Shown here piece after piece: positions 16,086-24,101 of a stretch of DNA of 64,000 nt. The stretch comes from JBNFVY01 sp049943335 (GTDB lineage Bacteria > Pseudomonadota > Alphaproteobacteria > Rhodobacterales > Rhodobacteraceae): the NCBI RefSeq assembly GCF_049943335.1, contig NZ_JBNFVY010000010.1, positions 1 through 64,000 of the forward strand, read 5' to 3'. How positions within the stretch are numbered: position 1 is the first letter of the stretch; every line of letters starts with the position of its first letter. Below the pieces are notes generated by a model. The model was not told the origin of the DNA, ran no database searches, and saw nothing but the letters and a program-made list of their open reading frames with translations. The position numbers and the translations under genes are program-made.

Positions 16086-17344
16086 GCGATACAGGCGTAC
16101 AACACCTTCAGGATCTCGCACCATCGCGGTCTCAGAAACTCCGCGAACGGGTCCTGCCCTTTGTCATCATGGCAGTGGTCTTGGTGATCATCCCCATGAT
16201 GGGGCCCTCGCGCACGATTTATTCGCTGCTCAACCAGATCGGCATCTATATCGTCTTCGCGCTCAGCTACAATATGTTGCTGGGCAAGGGCGGGCTGCTG
16301 TCCTTCGGCCATGCGGTGTATTTTGGGCTGGGGGGGTATGCGGCCCTGCACGCGATGCGCGCAATCGAAGCGGCAGATAGCGGGTTCTGGGCCACCTACC
16401 CGGTCTTTTTCCTGCCGATTGTCGGCTTTGCGGGCGGCGCCTTGGCCGGGGCCATTATCGGCTGGCCGTCGTGCCGCCGCGCTGGCACGCCGTTCGCGAT
16501 GATTTCACTGGGTGTGGCCGAATTGGTCGCCGCCGCCGGCTTTATGTTCGGATCGATCTTTGGCGGCGAAATGGGCATTTCGGGCGACCGGATGAACGGC
16601 CCCGCCTTGTTCGGCCTGTCGCTGGGGCCAATCCACGAGGTCTACTGGTTTATCGCCTTCTGGACCCTTGTAGGCGCCGTGGCCATGTTCGCCTTTACGC
16701 GCACCCCCTTGGGCAAGATGTCCGAGGCAACCCGCGACAACCCTGAACGCGTCCAGTTCGTGGGTTATGACCCGCAGCGTGTGCGCTATCTGGTGTTCAT
16801 CTTTGCCGGGGCCTTTGCAGGTCTGGCGGGGGGAATGTCGGCGGTGAACTATGAGATTTTCACCCCCGAAGCTCTGTCAGTAGTCCCTTCGGGCATGGTG
16901 CTGATCATGGCGTATCTGGGCGGCGTGCGATATTTCTGGGGGCCGGTTCTGGGGGCCGTGGTGATAACGTATATGGTATCGAACCTGTCGGATTATTCCG
17001 AAGCCTGGCTGTTCTACCTGGGTCTGATGTTCGTTGCGATTGTGATGTTTGCGCCGTCGGGCCTGTCGGGCATCGTGGTCACGACAATCCAGGGCGTGCG
17101 TCGCAACGGGCTGCCCTACATCGCCCGATGGCTGAGCTATGCTGCGGGGATCGCAATCTTGTTGGTTGGAATCATCGTCATCGTCGAAGCCGGCGTGCGT
17201 CAAACCAGCGGGTACGGTGAAGTGTTTGAGCCGTTCTCCCTGCACCTGTCTTTGTCGAACCCGCTGACCTATGCCCTGACCTTCGGTCCGGTGGCCGTTG
17301 GGGTTGCCATTCTGCGGTGGGTTTCGAAGAAGGAGGATCTGTGA
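16082..17344 (+). CDS. Branched-chain-amino-acid-type ABC transporter permease (LivM-like)
   Basis: This 420-residue permease has the LivM signatures YNMLLGKGGLLSFGHAVYFG and, later, the region before the cytoplasmic coupling loop (GKMSEATRDNPERVQFVGYD). The C-terminus has two further hydrophobic stretches beyond the conserved core, making it longer than the E. coli permease core. Start and stop both overlap neighbours: ATGA with the LivH-like gene and TGATG with the LivG-like ATPase, so subunits are likely made in fixed ratio. Confidence 0.94.
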   Translation: MSDTGVQHLQDLAPSRSQKLRERVLPFVIMAVVLVIIPMMGPSRTIYSLLNQIGIYIVFALSYNMLLGKGGLLSFGHAVYFGLGGYAALHAMRAIEAADSGFWATYPVFFLPIVGFAGGALAGAIIGWPSCRRAGTPFAMISLGVAELVAAAGFMFGSIFGGEMGISGDRMNGPALFGLSLGPIHEVYWFIAFWTLVGAVAMFAFTRTPLGKMSEATRDNPERVQFVGYDPQRVRYLVFIFAGAFAGLAGGMSAVNYEIFTPEALSVVPSGMVLIMAYLGGVRYFWGPVLGAVVITYMVSNLSDYSEAWLFYLGLMFVAIVMFAPSGLSGIVVTTIQGVRRNGLPYIARWLSYAAGIAILLVGIIVIVEAGVRQTSGYGEVFEPFSLHLSLSNPLTYALTFGPVAVGVAILRWVSKKEDL

Positions 17345-18108
17345 TGAGCACGCCAGCGCTTGAACTGAAAAACGTTCACAAGAGCTTTGGTCCAGCCAAG
17401 ATCATCCAGGGCGTGGACCTGGCGGTCGGCAAGGGTGAAAACCACGCCATCATCGGGCCGAACGGGGCTGGAAAGTCGACCCTGTTCAACCTGATATCAG
17501 GGCTCTACAGCCTGTCGGACGGCCAGATTAAGCTGAACGGCGCGGTCATCTCGGGCAAAAAACCCTACCAGATCCAGCGCTTGGGCCTGTCGCGGTCATT
17601 CCAGGTGTCAAACATCTTTCAGAACATGACCGTGCGCGAAAACGTGCGCTGCGGTGTGCTGTTTTCCATGGGCTACGGCTATTCTTTCCTGCGCAACATT
17701 GGCGCGCAGCGCGATGTGCAGGAAAAGACGGCTGAAATACTGGAACGTGTGGGGCTGATCGACAAGGCGCACCTGCCGGCGGCGCTGCTGCCCTACGCGG
17801 ACCAACGGACGTTGGAAATCGCGATCACCATCGCCAGTGATCCCGATGTGATCCTGCTGGACGAACCGACCGCTGGCATGAGCCGTTCGGAAACTGATCG
17901 CGCGGTCGAATTGATCGGCCACGCAACCAAAGGCAAGACCCTGCTGATCGTCGAGCACGACATGGGTGTGGTCTTTGGTATGGCCGACAGGATTTCGGTG
18001 CTGGTCTATGGCCAGATCATCGCCACCGGCAAGCCCGAGCAAATCCGCGGCGATCCCAAGGTGCGCGAAGCCTATCTGGGTGACGACGGCGAAGGAGAAG
18101 CAGCATGA
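17344..18108 (+). CDS. Branched-chain-amino-acid-type ABC transporter ATP-binding protein (LivG-like)
   Basis: This cytoplasmic ATPase has 254 residues. Walker A is GPNGAGKSTLFNLISG near residue 38 with the normal lysine, and Walker B is DVILLDEPTAGMS. The signature loop is atypical, LLPYADQRTLEIAI, as usual in LivG where the LSGGQ motif is degenerate. ATG 17344 follows AAGGAGG and overlaps the LivM stop by one base; an upstream GTG in frame lies inside livM and is rejected. Its stop overlaps the start of the LivF-like gene. Because the partner ATPase has a changed Walker lysine, this subunit may carry most of the hydrolysis. Confidence 0.94.
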   Translation: MSTPALELKNVHKSFGPAKIIQGVDLAVGKGENHAIIGPNGAGKSTLFNLISGLYSLSDGQIKLNGAVISGKKPYQIQRLGLSRSFQVSNIFQNMTVRENVRCGVLFSMGYGYSFLRNIGAQRDVQEKTAEILERVGLIDKAHLPAALLPYADQRTLEIAITIASDPDVILLDEPTAGMSRSETDRAVELIGHATKGKTLLIVEHDMGVVFGMADRISVLVYGQIIATGKPEQIRGDPKVREAYLGDDGEGEAA

Positions 18109-18854
18109 ACGCGGACACCATCAGCAGCGCCAGCGCAACGTCGGCCACTGCCGTGCCCATGCTCGAAGTCACAGACCTGCATGCCTTTTACGGCAAAAGC
18201 CATGTTCTGCACGGCGTGAACATGCGCATCATGCCCGGCGAAGTCATCGCCCTTCTGGGGCGCAACGGCGTGGGCCGATCGACCACCGCCAAGGCGATCA
18301 TGGGTGAAGTGCCGCCCGTCGGGTCTGTCAAGTTCAAGGGGCAAGAGATCGCGGGTTTGGACAGCCACAAGATCGCGCATCTCGGGCTGGGCTATGTGCC
18401 CGAAAGCCGGGACATCTTCCCAAGCATGACCGTTCGACAGAACCTGATGCTGGGCATCAAGAACCTGCGGCGACCCGGCAAATGGTCCATCGATCAGATG
18501 CTGGACATGTTCCCCAACCTGCGCTCGCGCGCCGACAATGCCGCTGGCGTCTTGTCGGGTGGGGAAAAGCAGATGCTGACCATGTGCCGGACACTGATGG
18601 GCGACCCCGAGTTGATCATCATCGACGAGCCGACCGAAGGGCTTGCCCCCAAGATCGTGCAGCAGGTCGGGGACATGATTGCCGAGATCGCAAAAAATGG
18701 CGTGTCGATCCTGCTGGTCGAACAGAAATTGTCGATCGCATTGCGGATTGCCGACAGGGTCTATGTCATGGGCCACGGCGAAATTGTCTACGAAGGAACC
18801 CCGGAGGCGTTCAAGACCCGCGACGACGTGCGGTCCGAATGGCTGGAAGTCTGA
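18105..18854 (+). CDS. Branched-chain-amino-acid-type ABC transporter ATP-binding protein (LivF-like) with Walker A arginine
   Basis: This is a 249-residue ATPase, last gene of the importer operon. The family fold is clear: LGLGYVPESRDIFPSMTV, a signature loop read as VLSGGEKQMLTMCRTLM, and Walker B ELIIIDEPTEGLAP. Walker A reads GRNGVGRSTT, so the invariant lysine is arginine at residue 58, codon CGA at 18276-18278. At least two base changes separate CGA from a lysine codon, so a simple read error is unlikely. Such a change usually cripples ATP hydrolysis, although some LivF-type relatives are reported with arginine here. An N-terminal extension of about 18 residues rich in Ser, Ala and Thr is also present. 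Confidence 0.93.
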   Translation: MNADTISSASATSATAVPMLEVTDLHAFYGKSHVLHGVNMRIMPGEVIALLGRNGVGRSTTAKAIMGEVPPVGSVKFKGQEIAGLDSHKIAHLGLGYVPESRDIFPSMTVRQNLMLGIKNLRRPGKWSIDQMLDMFPNLRSRADNAAGVLSGGEKQMLTMCRTLMGDPELIIIDEPTEGLAPKIVQQVGDMIAEIAKNGVSILLVEQKLSIALRIADRVYVMGHGEIVYEGTPEAFKTRDDVRSEWLEV

Positions 18855-19202
18855 TCGACCTGTATTGACCCAGCCTGCACTGACACCGAAAGCCCTGCGG
18901 ATCGGGCGGGACCATTTTACATAGATCTGTTCCCGCCATGGTTTGCAGGGGACGCTGGGCCTTGTTCTGGGCGCCCGCGTCGATCCCGGCCTGTGGTGGT
19001 AAAACGCTCGGCAGTCGTCATCGGCCAAAAAGCCCGTGATCAGCCACCTGTGGTGGTACTCAGCGCCCCCAACTTGCCGCCGCGCGTGTCATCATAGGCC
19101 TGAGTGACCGCCCTGACGGATCAGATCCGCTCCAGTGCGCTCTGGGGCGGCGCGAGGAGCAATCGCGCGCAACGTCAGCCACACACCAAACCCAGACCAA
19201 GG
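18855..19202. other. Gene-free stretch between convergent operons
   Basis: About 350 bases between the end of the importer operon and the end of the acyl-CoA synthetase gene. Short open frames exist on both strands, but none has a ribosome site or protein-like character. Only the inverted repeat at its downstream edge is recognisable. Confidence 0.6.
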
Positions 19203-19227
19203 CGCCCCGACCTTTGGGTTCGGGGCG
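19203..19227. terminator. Terminator-like hairpin between convergent genes
   Basis: CGCCCCGA and TCGGGGCG form a perfect eight-base GC-rich stem with a nine-base loop. The stretch TATTTGT follows on the plus strand; there is no long T run. Its position between two converging operons suggests a bidirectional transcription stop. Confidence 0.5.
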
Positions 19228-19257
19228 TATTTGTCACAGGTTCTGGCCGGCCAAGGC

Positions 19258-20892
19258 TCAGTGCACTTCGGGGTGTTTGTAGTCGGCAAGCGCCTTGCGC
19301 AGATTCAGCTTACTAACCTTCCCGGTCGCGGTCATGGGCAATTCATCAACCCAGACGATATCGTCGGGCAGCTGCCACTTGGCAAAATGCTCGCTCAGCA
19401 ACTCGTGCAATTCTTCCAGCGTCACACGTTCGCTATCAGTGGGAACCGCAACAAGGATCGGGCGTTCGTCCCACTTCGGATGCGGCACGCCAATGGCGGC
19501 GCAGTTTGCGATGCTGGGGTGGGCCATGGCTGCGTTTTCAAGGTCGATTGACGAAATCCATTCGCCGCCCGACTTGATAAGGTCCTTGGCCCGGTCCTGG
19601 ATCGTCAGATAGCCGTCTTTGTCGATCGATGCGACATCCCCGGTGCCGAACCAGCCTTCTTCGTCCAGCGCCTCGGCCGTGGCCTCGTCGTTGTTGTAAT
19701 AGCCCGCGACCACCGCGTTGCCACGCACGAACAATTCGCCAACCGCTTTGCCGTCATTGGGCAAGCGTTCGCCGTCGTCGTCAACGATCTTCAGTTCGAC
19801 CCCGAAGACGCGCCGCCCCTGGGTCTGCTTGAGGTCGAGACGTTTTTCCAATGGCCAATCATTGGTAAAACTGGGAAGCGTGCCGTGGGTTCCGACGGGG
19901 CTCATTTCCGTCATACCCCAGGCGTGGCCCACGCTGACGTCCATTTTTTCGAACGCTTCGATCATGGAACGCGGCGCGGCAGAGCCGCCGATCACCACAT
20001 CGCCGAACCCGTTCGGTTTGCGGCCCTGTTCCTTGATTTCGGCCAGCAGACCCAGCCAGACCGTCGGCACGCCCCAAGCAGAATACACATTTTCCTGATC
20101 CATCAACTTGAACAAGCTTGGCCCGTCCAGCGCGGGCCCCGGCATCACCAGCGACAGGCCGGCCATCGGCCCTGCGTAGGGCAGGCCCCAGGCATTGACA
20201 TGGAACAAAGGCACCACCGGCAGAACTTTCTGGCCTTCGCGAAAAGTGTTGCCAAGCGTCACCGCGATCATCATCGCATGCAGCACGTTCGAGCGGTGGG
20301 AATAAAGCGCGCCCTTGGGGTGCCCCGTGGTGCCCGAGGTATAGCAAAGCCCTGCGGCGGTGTTTTCGTCGAAATCGCGCCAGTCCATCCGCTGCGGCTG
20401 GCCCTTGAGCAGGTCTTCGTAGCACAGCGCGCCAACCAGACTGGTTGCGGGCATGTGGTCGCGGTCTGTCATGATCACATAGGTCAAACCCTTTGGCAGA
20501 TGCTCCTGAACGGCCTCAAGAAGGGGCACGAACGTGGTGTCCACAAAGATCAGTCTGTCGTCGGCGTGGTTGACGATATAGATCAACTGTTCGACCGACA
20601 GGCGCGGGTTGATCGTGTGGCAGACAGCGCCAATACCCGAAACTGCATAGTAAAGTTCAAAGTGGCGGTATCCGTTCCACGCCAGCGTCGCCACCCGGTC
20701 GCCCATTTCGACCCCGAGTTTTTGCAGCGCATGCGCCAACTGGCAGACGCGGTCGCGCGTTTCGGGGTACGTCTGGCGGTGAATATCGCCTTCTGTGCGG
20801 GCCGAAATGATTTCAGCAGTGGGAAAGGCGTCGGCGGCGAACTCCAGGATGTCGCTGATCCTGAGCGGCCGGTGCATCATTTTTCCAAGCAT
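19258..20892 (-). CDS. AMP-forming acyl-CoA synthetase (medium/long-chain, LvaE-like position)
   Basis: This 544-residue adenylate-forming enzyme activates a carboxylic acid to its CoA thioester. The P-loop is CYTSGTTGHPKGALYSHRS near residue 180. AWGMTEMSP marks the adenine site, and the A8 to A10 region includes GYLTIQDRAKDLIKSGGEW and the terminal catalytic lysine in TATGKVSKLNLR. The start at 20892 is chosen for the strong GAGGAGGAA upstream. It is transcribed away from an oxidoreductase-SDR pair, with a dyad in the shared promoter. It is the only stand-alone ligase near the catabolic operons and probably feeds them. Its own chain preference is unknown. Confidence 0.92.
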   Translation of the reverse strand: MLGKMMHRPLRISDILEFAADAFPTAEIISARTEGDIHRQTYPETRDRVCQLAHALQKLGVEMGDRVATLAWNGYRHFELYYAVSGIGAVCHTINPRLSVEQLIYIVNHADDRLIFVDTTFVPLLEAVQEHLPKGLTYVIMTDRDHMPATSLVGALCYEDLLKGQPQRMDWRDFDENTAAGLCYTSGTTGHPKGALYSHRSNVLHAMMIAVTLGNTFREGQKVLPVVPLFHVNAWGLPYAGPMAGLSLVMPGPALDGPSLFKLMDQENVYSAWGVPTVWLGLLAEIKEQGRKPNGFGDVVIGGSAAPRSMIEAFEKMDVSVGHAWGMTEMSPVGTHGTLPSFTNDWPLEKRLDLKQTQGRRVFGVELKIVDDDGERLPNDGKAVGELFVRGNAVVAGYYNNDEATAEALDEEGWFGTGDVASIDKDGYLTIQDRAKDLIKSGGEWISSIDLENAAMAHPSIANCAAIGVPHPKWDERPILVAVPTDSERVTLEELHELLSEHFAKWQLPDDIVWVDELPMTATGKVSKLNLRKALADYKHPEVH

Positions 20893-20948
20893 CGAGTTCC
20901 TCCTCAACATAATGCTTCCAGAGTCCAAAGCGGGACGTTCTGCACCTC

Positions 20949-20966
20949 GAAACGTAGTTTCACATT
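20949..20966. promoter_or_regulatory. Candidate operator in a divergent promoter region
   Basis: GAAAC, GTA, GTTTC is a perfect dyad at 20949-20961, and its right arm runs into CACATT, producing GTTTCACATT identical to 13725-13734. GAAAC/GTTTC dyads are the form recognised by PsrA-type fatty-acid regulators. IclR proteins also bind such palindromes. It lies between the divergent starts of the acyl-CoA synthetase and the oxidoreductase. Confidence 0.5.
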
Positions 20967-21021
20967 GATTGTTGCGCCAGTCGGATTTTTACTACCGACC
21001 TATCACTAAGGGAGGAAACCC

Positions 21022-22053
21022 ATGGCTGAGATGATGAAACGTATTGCGCTGGCCGAGCGTCCCAAAGGCGAGGTCGGCCCCGAACACTTCCGTCTGGATC
21101 AAACGGAAGTGCCCACCCCCCGTGATGGAGAGGTCCAGGTGCGTGTGACGGCCATGTCGCTTGACCCTTACATGCGGGGGCGCATGGACGACGTGGCAAG
21201 CTACGCCGATCCCGTTCCGCTGGGCGGCACGATGGAGGCCGGCGCCGTCGGCATTGTCACCGAGTCGAAAGATCCGCGTTTTGCGCCGGGCGACAAGGTG
21301 TTCGGCATGTTCGGTTGGGCCAGCCACGGCGTGCTGCCCGGCCAGCAGCTGCGCAAGCTGGATGATCGCGCACCGATGAACACTGCGCTTGGCGTGCTCG
21401 GAATGCCCGGTTTTACCGCCTGGGCGGGTTTGACCGCCTATGGAAAGCTCAAGGCTGGCGAGACACTGGTGGTCGCCGCCGCGACCGGCCCGGTCGGATC
21501 GATGGTGGGCCAGATCGCCAAGTCGCAAGGCCTGCGCGTCGTCGGCGTTGCCGGTGGTCCGGACAAGTGCAAGATGGCCGTGGACATCTTTGGCTTTGAC
21601 GCCTGCGTCGACCACCGCGCGCACGGATCGGCAAAAGACATGCGTGGGGCGCTGGCTGCCGAATGCCCCGACGGCATCGACGTCTATTTCGAAAATGTCG
21701 GGGGGCCGGTTCTGGGCGGTGTGCTGCCGCTGATGAACCTGCATGGCCGCATCATCGTGTGTGGCATGATCGCGTGGTACGACGGCGCGCAAGACGAGGT
21801 CGCACGCATGCCCTTGGCCAACCTCTGGCGGATGGCCCTGGTCAAGCGCCTGACCATTCAGGGCTTGCTTCAGACGGACCATGTCGCGCGCTATGGCGAA
21901 TTTCTCAGGGATATTGCCCCAAAGGTGACCAGCGGCGAATTCAAATATGTCGAAGACGTGGTGCAGGGCCTGGAAAACGCGCCCGAAGCCTTCATGGGCC
22001 TGCTCAAAGGGCGCAACAAGGGCAAGCTGATCGTGCAAATTTCGGAGGAATGA
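21022..22053 (+). CDS. NADP-dependent medium-chain oxidoreductase (leukotriene-B4-dehydrogenase / CurA type)
   Basis: This is a 343-residue zinc-independent medium-chain dehydrogenase/reductase. The N-terminal half contains TAMSLDPYMRGRMDDVASY, typical of the MDR double-bond reductase group. The Rossmann part has VVAAATGPVGSMVGQIAK near residue 150. These enzymes reduce activated alpha-beta double bonds or ketones with NADPH. A good ribosome site (GGGAGG) precedes the ATG. It is co-transcribed with the SDR gene one base downstream and divergent from the acyl-CoA synthetase, so it probably handles an unsaturated intermediate or a side product of the same pathway. Confidence 0.9.
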   Translation: MAEMMKRIALAERPKGEVGPEHFRLDQTEVPTPRDGEVQVRVTAMSLDPYMRGRMDDVASYADPVPLGGTMEAGAVGIVTESKDPRFAPGDKVFGMFGWASHGVLPGQQLRKLDDRAPMNTALGVLGMPGFTAWAGLTAYGKLKAGETLVVAAATGPVGSMVGQIAKSQGLRVVGVAGGPDKCKMAVDIFGFDACVDHRAHGSAKDMRGALAAECPDGIDVYFENVGGPVLGGVLPLMNLHGRIIVCGMIAWYDGAQDEVARMPLANLWRMALVKRLTIQGLLQTDHVARYGEFLRDIAPKVTSGEFKYVEDVVQGLENAPEAFMGLLKGRNKGKLIVQISEE

Positions 22054-22054
22054 C

Positions 22055-22825
22055 ATGGACCTATTCGACCTCAAAGGCAAAAACGCCCTTATCACCGGAT
22101 CGACCAGGGGCATCGGACGCGCCATTGCAGAACACTTTGCAGCGCATGGCGCCAACGTTGTGATATCCTCGCGCAAGAGCGAAATGTGTGACGCGGTGGC
22201 CGAACATATCAACACTCAAGGCGCTGGCAGGGCCGTTGCTATTCCGGCCAATGTCTCGGAAGACGCGGACATCGATGCGCTGGTCGCCAAAGCAACGGCA
22301 GAACTGGGCAAGATCGACATCCTTGTCTGCAACGCCGCCGTGAACCCCTATATGGGGCCATTTCTGGACACGCCTGATGACGCCTTCGACAAGACCATCG
22401 CCGTGAACGTGCGTGCCAATATGCGCCTTTGCAAACACGTGGTGCCGGGAATGCAACAGCGCAAGGACGGCGCCATCGTCATTATCTCATCGATTGCCGC
22501 GTTCAAGGGCTCGCGGGATCTGGGGATTTACGCGGTGACCAAGGCCGCCGACACGCAAATCGTGCGCAACCTGGCCGTGGCTTACGGCAAGGACAACATC
22601 CGCGTGAACGGTATCGCCCCCGCCGTCGTCAAGACCAAGTTTGCCAAGGCGCTTTACGAGGACCCCGAGCGCGAAAAGCGGACTGCGGCCTCATACGCGC
22701 TCAAACGTCTGGGAGAGCCGGACGACATTGCGGGGGCTGCGCTGTATTTCGCCAGCCGCGCGGGGGCATGGACCACCGGGCAGACGCTGATCGTCGATGG
22801 GGGCTGGTCAGTGAGCGAGACCTGA
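22055..22825 (+). CDS. SDR-family oxidoreductase
   Basis: This 256-residue short-chain dehydrogenase has LITGSTRGIGRAIAEHF near residue 12, VCNAAVNPY, and the active site SSIAAFKGSRDLGIYAVTKAA with S, Y and K. It resembles the DHRS4 carbonyl reductase group, which reduces ketones with NADPH. It begins one base after the MDR gene with GGAGGA overlapping the upstream stop region. It is one of four SDR proteins encoded between 6 and 23 kb, which is unusually many for a single beta-oxidation route. Confidence 0.92.
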   Translation: MDLFDLKGKNALITGSTRGIGRAIAEHFAAHGANVVISSRKSEMCDAVAEHINTQGAGRAVAIPANVSEDADIDALVAKATAELGKIDILVCNAAVNPYMGPFLDTPDDAFDKTIAVNVRANMRLCKHVVPGMQQRKDGAIVIISSIAAFKGSRDLGIYAVTKAADTQIVRNLAVAYGKDNIRVNGIAPAVVKTKFAKALYEDPEREKRTAASYALKRLGEPDDIAGAALYFASRAGAWTTGQTLIVDGGWSVSET

Positions 22826-22832
22826 GCGGACG

Positions 22833-23492
22833 CTATACCGGTTCGATCAGATCGGGCCCCGAAGCCCGGTTGGAATTGACCGCGGTATCGACCCGGTGAA
22901 AGGCCAGAAAATCATCCGGCGCGGCGCGCATCAGCGTGGCTGCACCGGGCCCTTCTTCGCCCAGCCATTTCCCACAATCCTCGGGACGCAAGACGACCGG
23001 CATCCGGTGGTGGATGTCCGACATCGGCCTGTTTGCGCCCGTGGTGACGATCGCACAGGACGTGGTCCGGGTTTCGCCTTTGTCCCAGATTTGCCAAACG
23101 CCTGCCATCACCAATGGCGCGTTGTCTGCCGGATGGATGTACCACGGCAGGCGGTTGCCTTGGGCATCCTTTGTCCATTCATAAAACCCGGTGGCGGGGA
23201 TCAAGCAGCGCCGCTCGCGGCACGCAGTGCGAAAGGCGGGCTTTTGCGCGATAGTTTCTGCCCGCGCGTTGATCAACAGCGGCCCGTCGGTGGGTGACTT
23301 GTACCAGTGCGGCAGAAATCCCCACCGCATGGACACCAGCTGACGTCCGGTGTCCCCCGACCGCACAACATGGATCTGCGTGGTGGGACAGACATTGAAA
23401 TTCGGGGCCTCTGGCAGGTCGTTCGCCGGCGCGGCGCCGAACAGTTGCGCCATCGCGTCGGGCGGCAAGGTCACCGCGAAACGTCCGCACAT
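22833..23492 (-). CDS. SOS-response-associated peptidase family (SRAP, YedK/HMCES-like)
   Basis: This 219-residue SRAP protein crosslinks to abasic sites in single-stranded DNA. The mature N-terminus after Met removal is Cys2 (MCGRFAVTLPP), the residue that forms the thiazolidine DNA-protein crosslink. The conserved MRWGFLPHWYK, INARAETI, CLIPATGFYEW and a late HHRMPVVL are all present, so it looks fully active. Its stop lies only seven bases from the converging SDR gene. The downstream-facing neighbour on its 5' side is the DUF1992 gene on the same strand. Confidence 0.94.
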   Translation of the reverse strand: MCGRFAVTLPPDAMAQLFGAAPANDLPEAPNFNVCPTTQIHVVRSGDTGRQLVSMRWGFLPHWYKSPTDGPLLINARAETIAQKPAFRTACRERRCLIPATGFYEWTKDAQGNRLPWYIHPADNAPLVMAGVWQIWDKGETRTTSCAIVTTGANRPMSDIHHRMPVVLRPEDCGKWLGEEGPGAATLMRAAPDDFLAFHRVDTAVNSNRASGPDLIEPV

Positions 23493-23514
23493 CAGGCTGC
23501 CCCCTGCCCTGCGC

Positions 23515-23823
23515 TCACTTGGACCACGCCTTGCGCGCCATATCGATCCGCGCCTCCATCATCGACATGTCCTTCAGGATTTGGTGCCTGCGGGTTCGAT
23601 CGCCGGTCTCGCGCAGTTCGGCCCGCAATTGCGCAAGCTTACGCGTCAGGGCAACATAGGGTGGCACCGCGCCGTTTTCGCGCACCACCCGGTTCAACAG
23701 GGCGTTTTGCGGATCATCGCAGGGTGGAAGGGGTTTTCCCGTTCCCTCCAGCCCTTCAAATTGCCCCTCGGCCTCGGCCGCTGCAATTTTCGCATTGATC
23801 AGGTCTATCAGCGGGTGATCCAT
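23515..23823 (-). CDS. DUF1992 (DnaJ-homologue subfamily C member 28-like) protein
   Basis: This is a 102-residue protein made of the DUF1992 domain, opening MDHPLIDLINAKIAAAEAEG with the conserved FEGLEGTGKPLPP. The domain is also found in eukaryotic DNAJC28; its biochemical function is not established. The start at 23823 follows GAGAGG and gives the standard short N-terminus. A longer reading from 23901 adds residues without family support. It may share a transcript with the SRAP gene 22 bases downstream. Confidence 0.85.
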   Translation of the reverse strand: MDHPLIDLINAKIAAAEAEGQFEGLEGTGKPLPPCDDPQNALLNRVVRENGAVPPYVALTRKLAQLRAELRETGDRTRRHQILKDMSMMEARIDMARKAWSK

Positions 23824-24050
23824 ATCGCGCCCTCTCGTGTCGACCAATTTATCGCGCCCAGCAAAAATTGGAACCGCACCACGGTTGGTGGCCACGGACA
23901 AGTCGCGCGCAGGTCTGTGTCATCGCAGCACACGCCAAATCCGCATCCAAAGATGCCCCTTGGCCTTCAGAGATCGGCCCCGAACCAAGTCGGCGCGAAA
24001 GCCACGCTGGGGTTGATTTCCATCCGCGAAGACGACCGCTGCAAGATATG

Positions 24051-24083
24051 GCAAAGGCCCCGCCGAATTAGCGAGGCCTTTGC
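24051..24083 (-). terminator. Terminator-like hairpin after the 5'-nucleotidase gene
   Basis: GCAAAGGCC and GGCCTTTGC form a perfect nine-base stem with a 15-base loop, just beyond the stop of the minus-strand nucleotidase gene. No T run follows, so termination strength is uncertain. Confidence 0.5.
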
Positions 24084-24101
24084 ACCAAACGCAGTCGCGA
24101 T

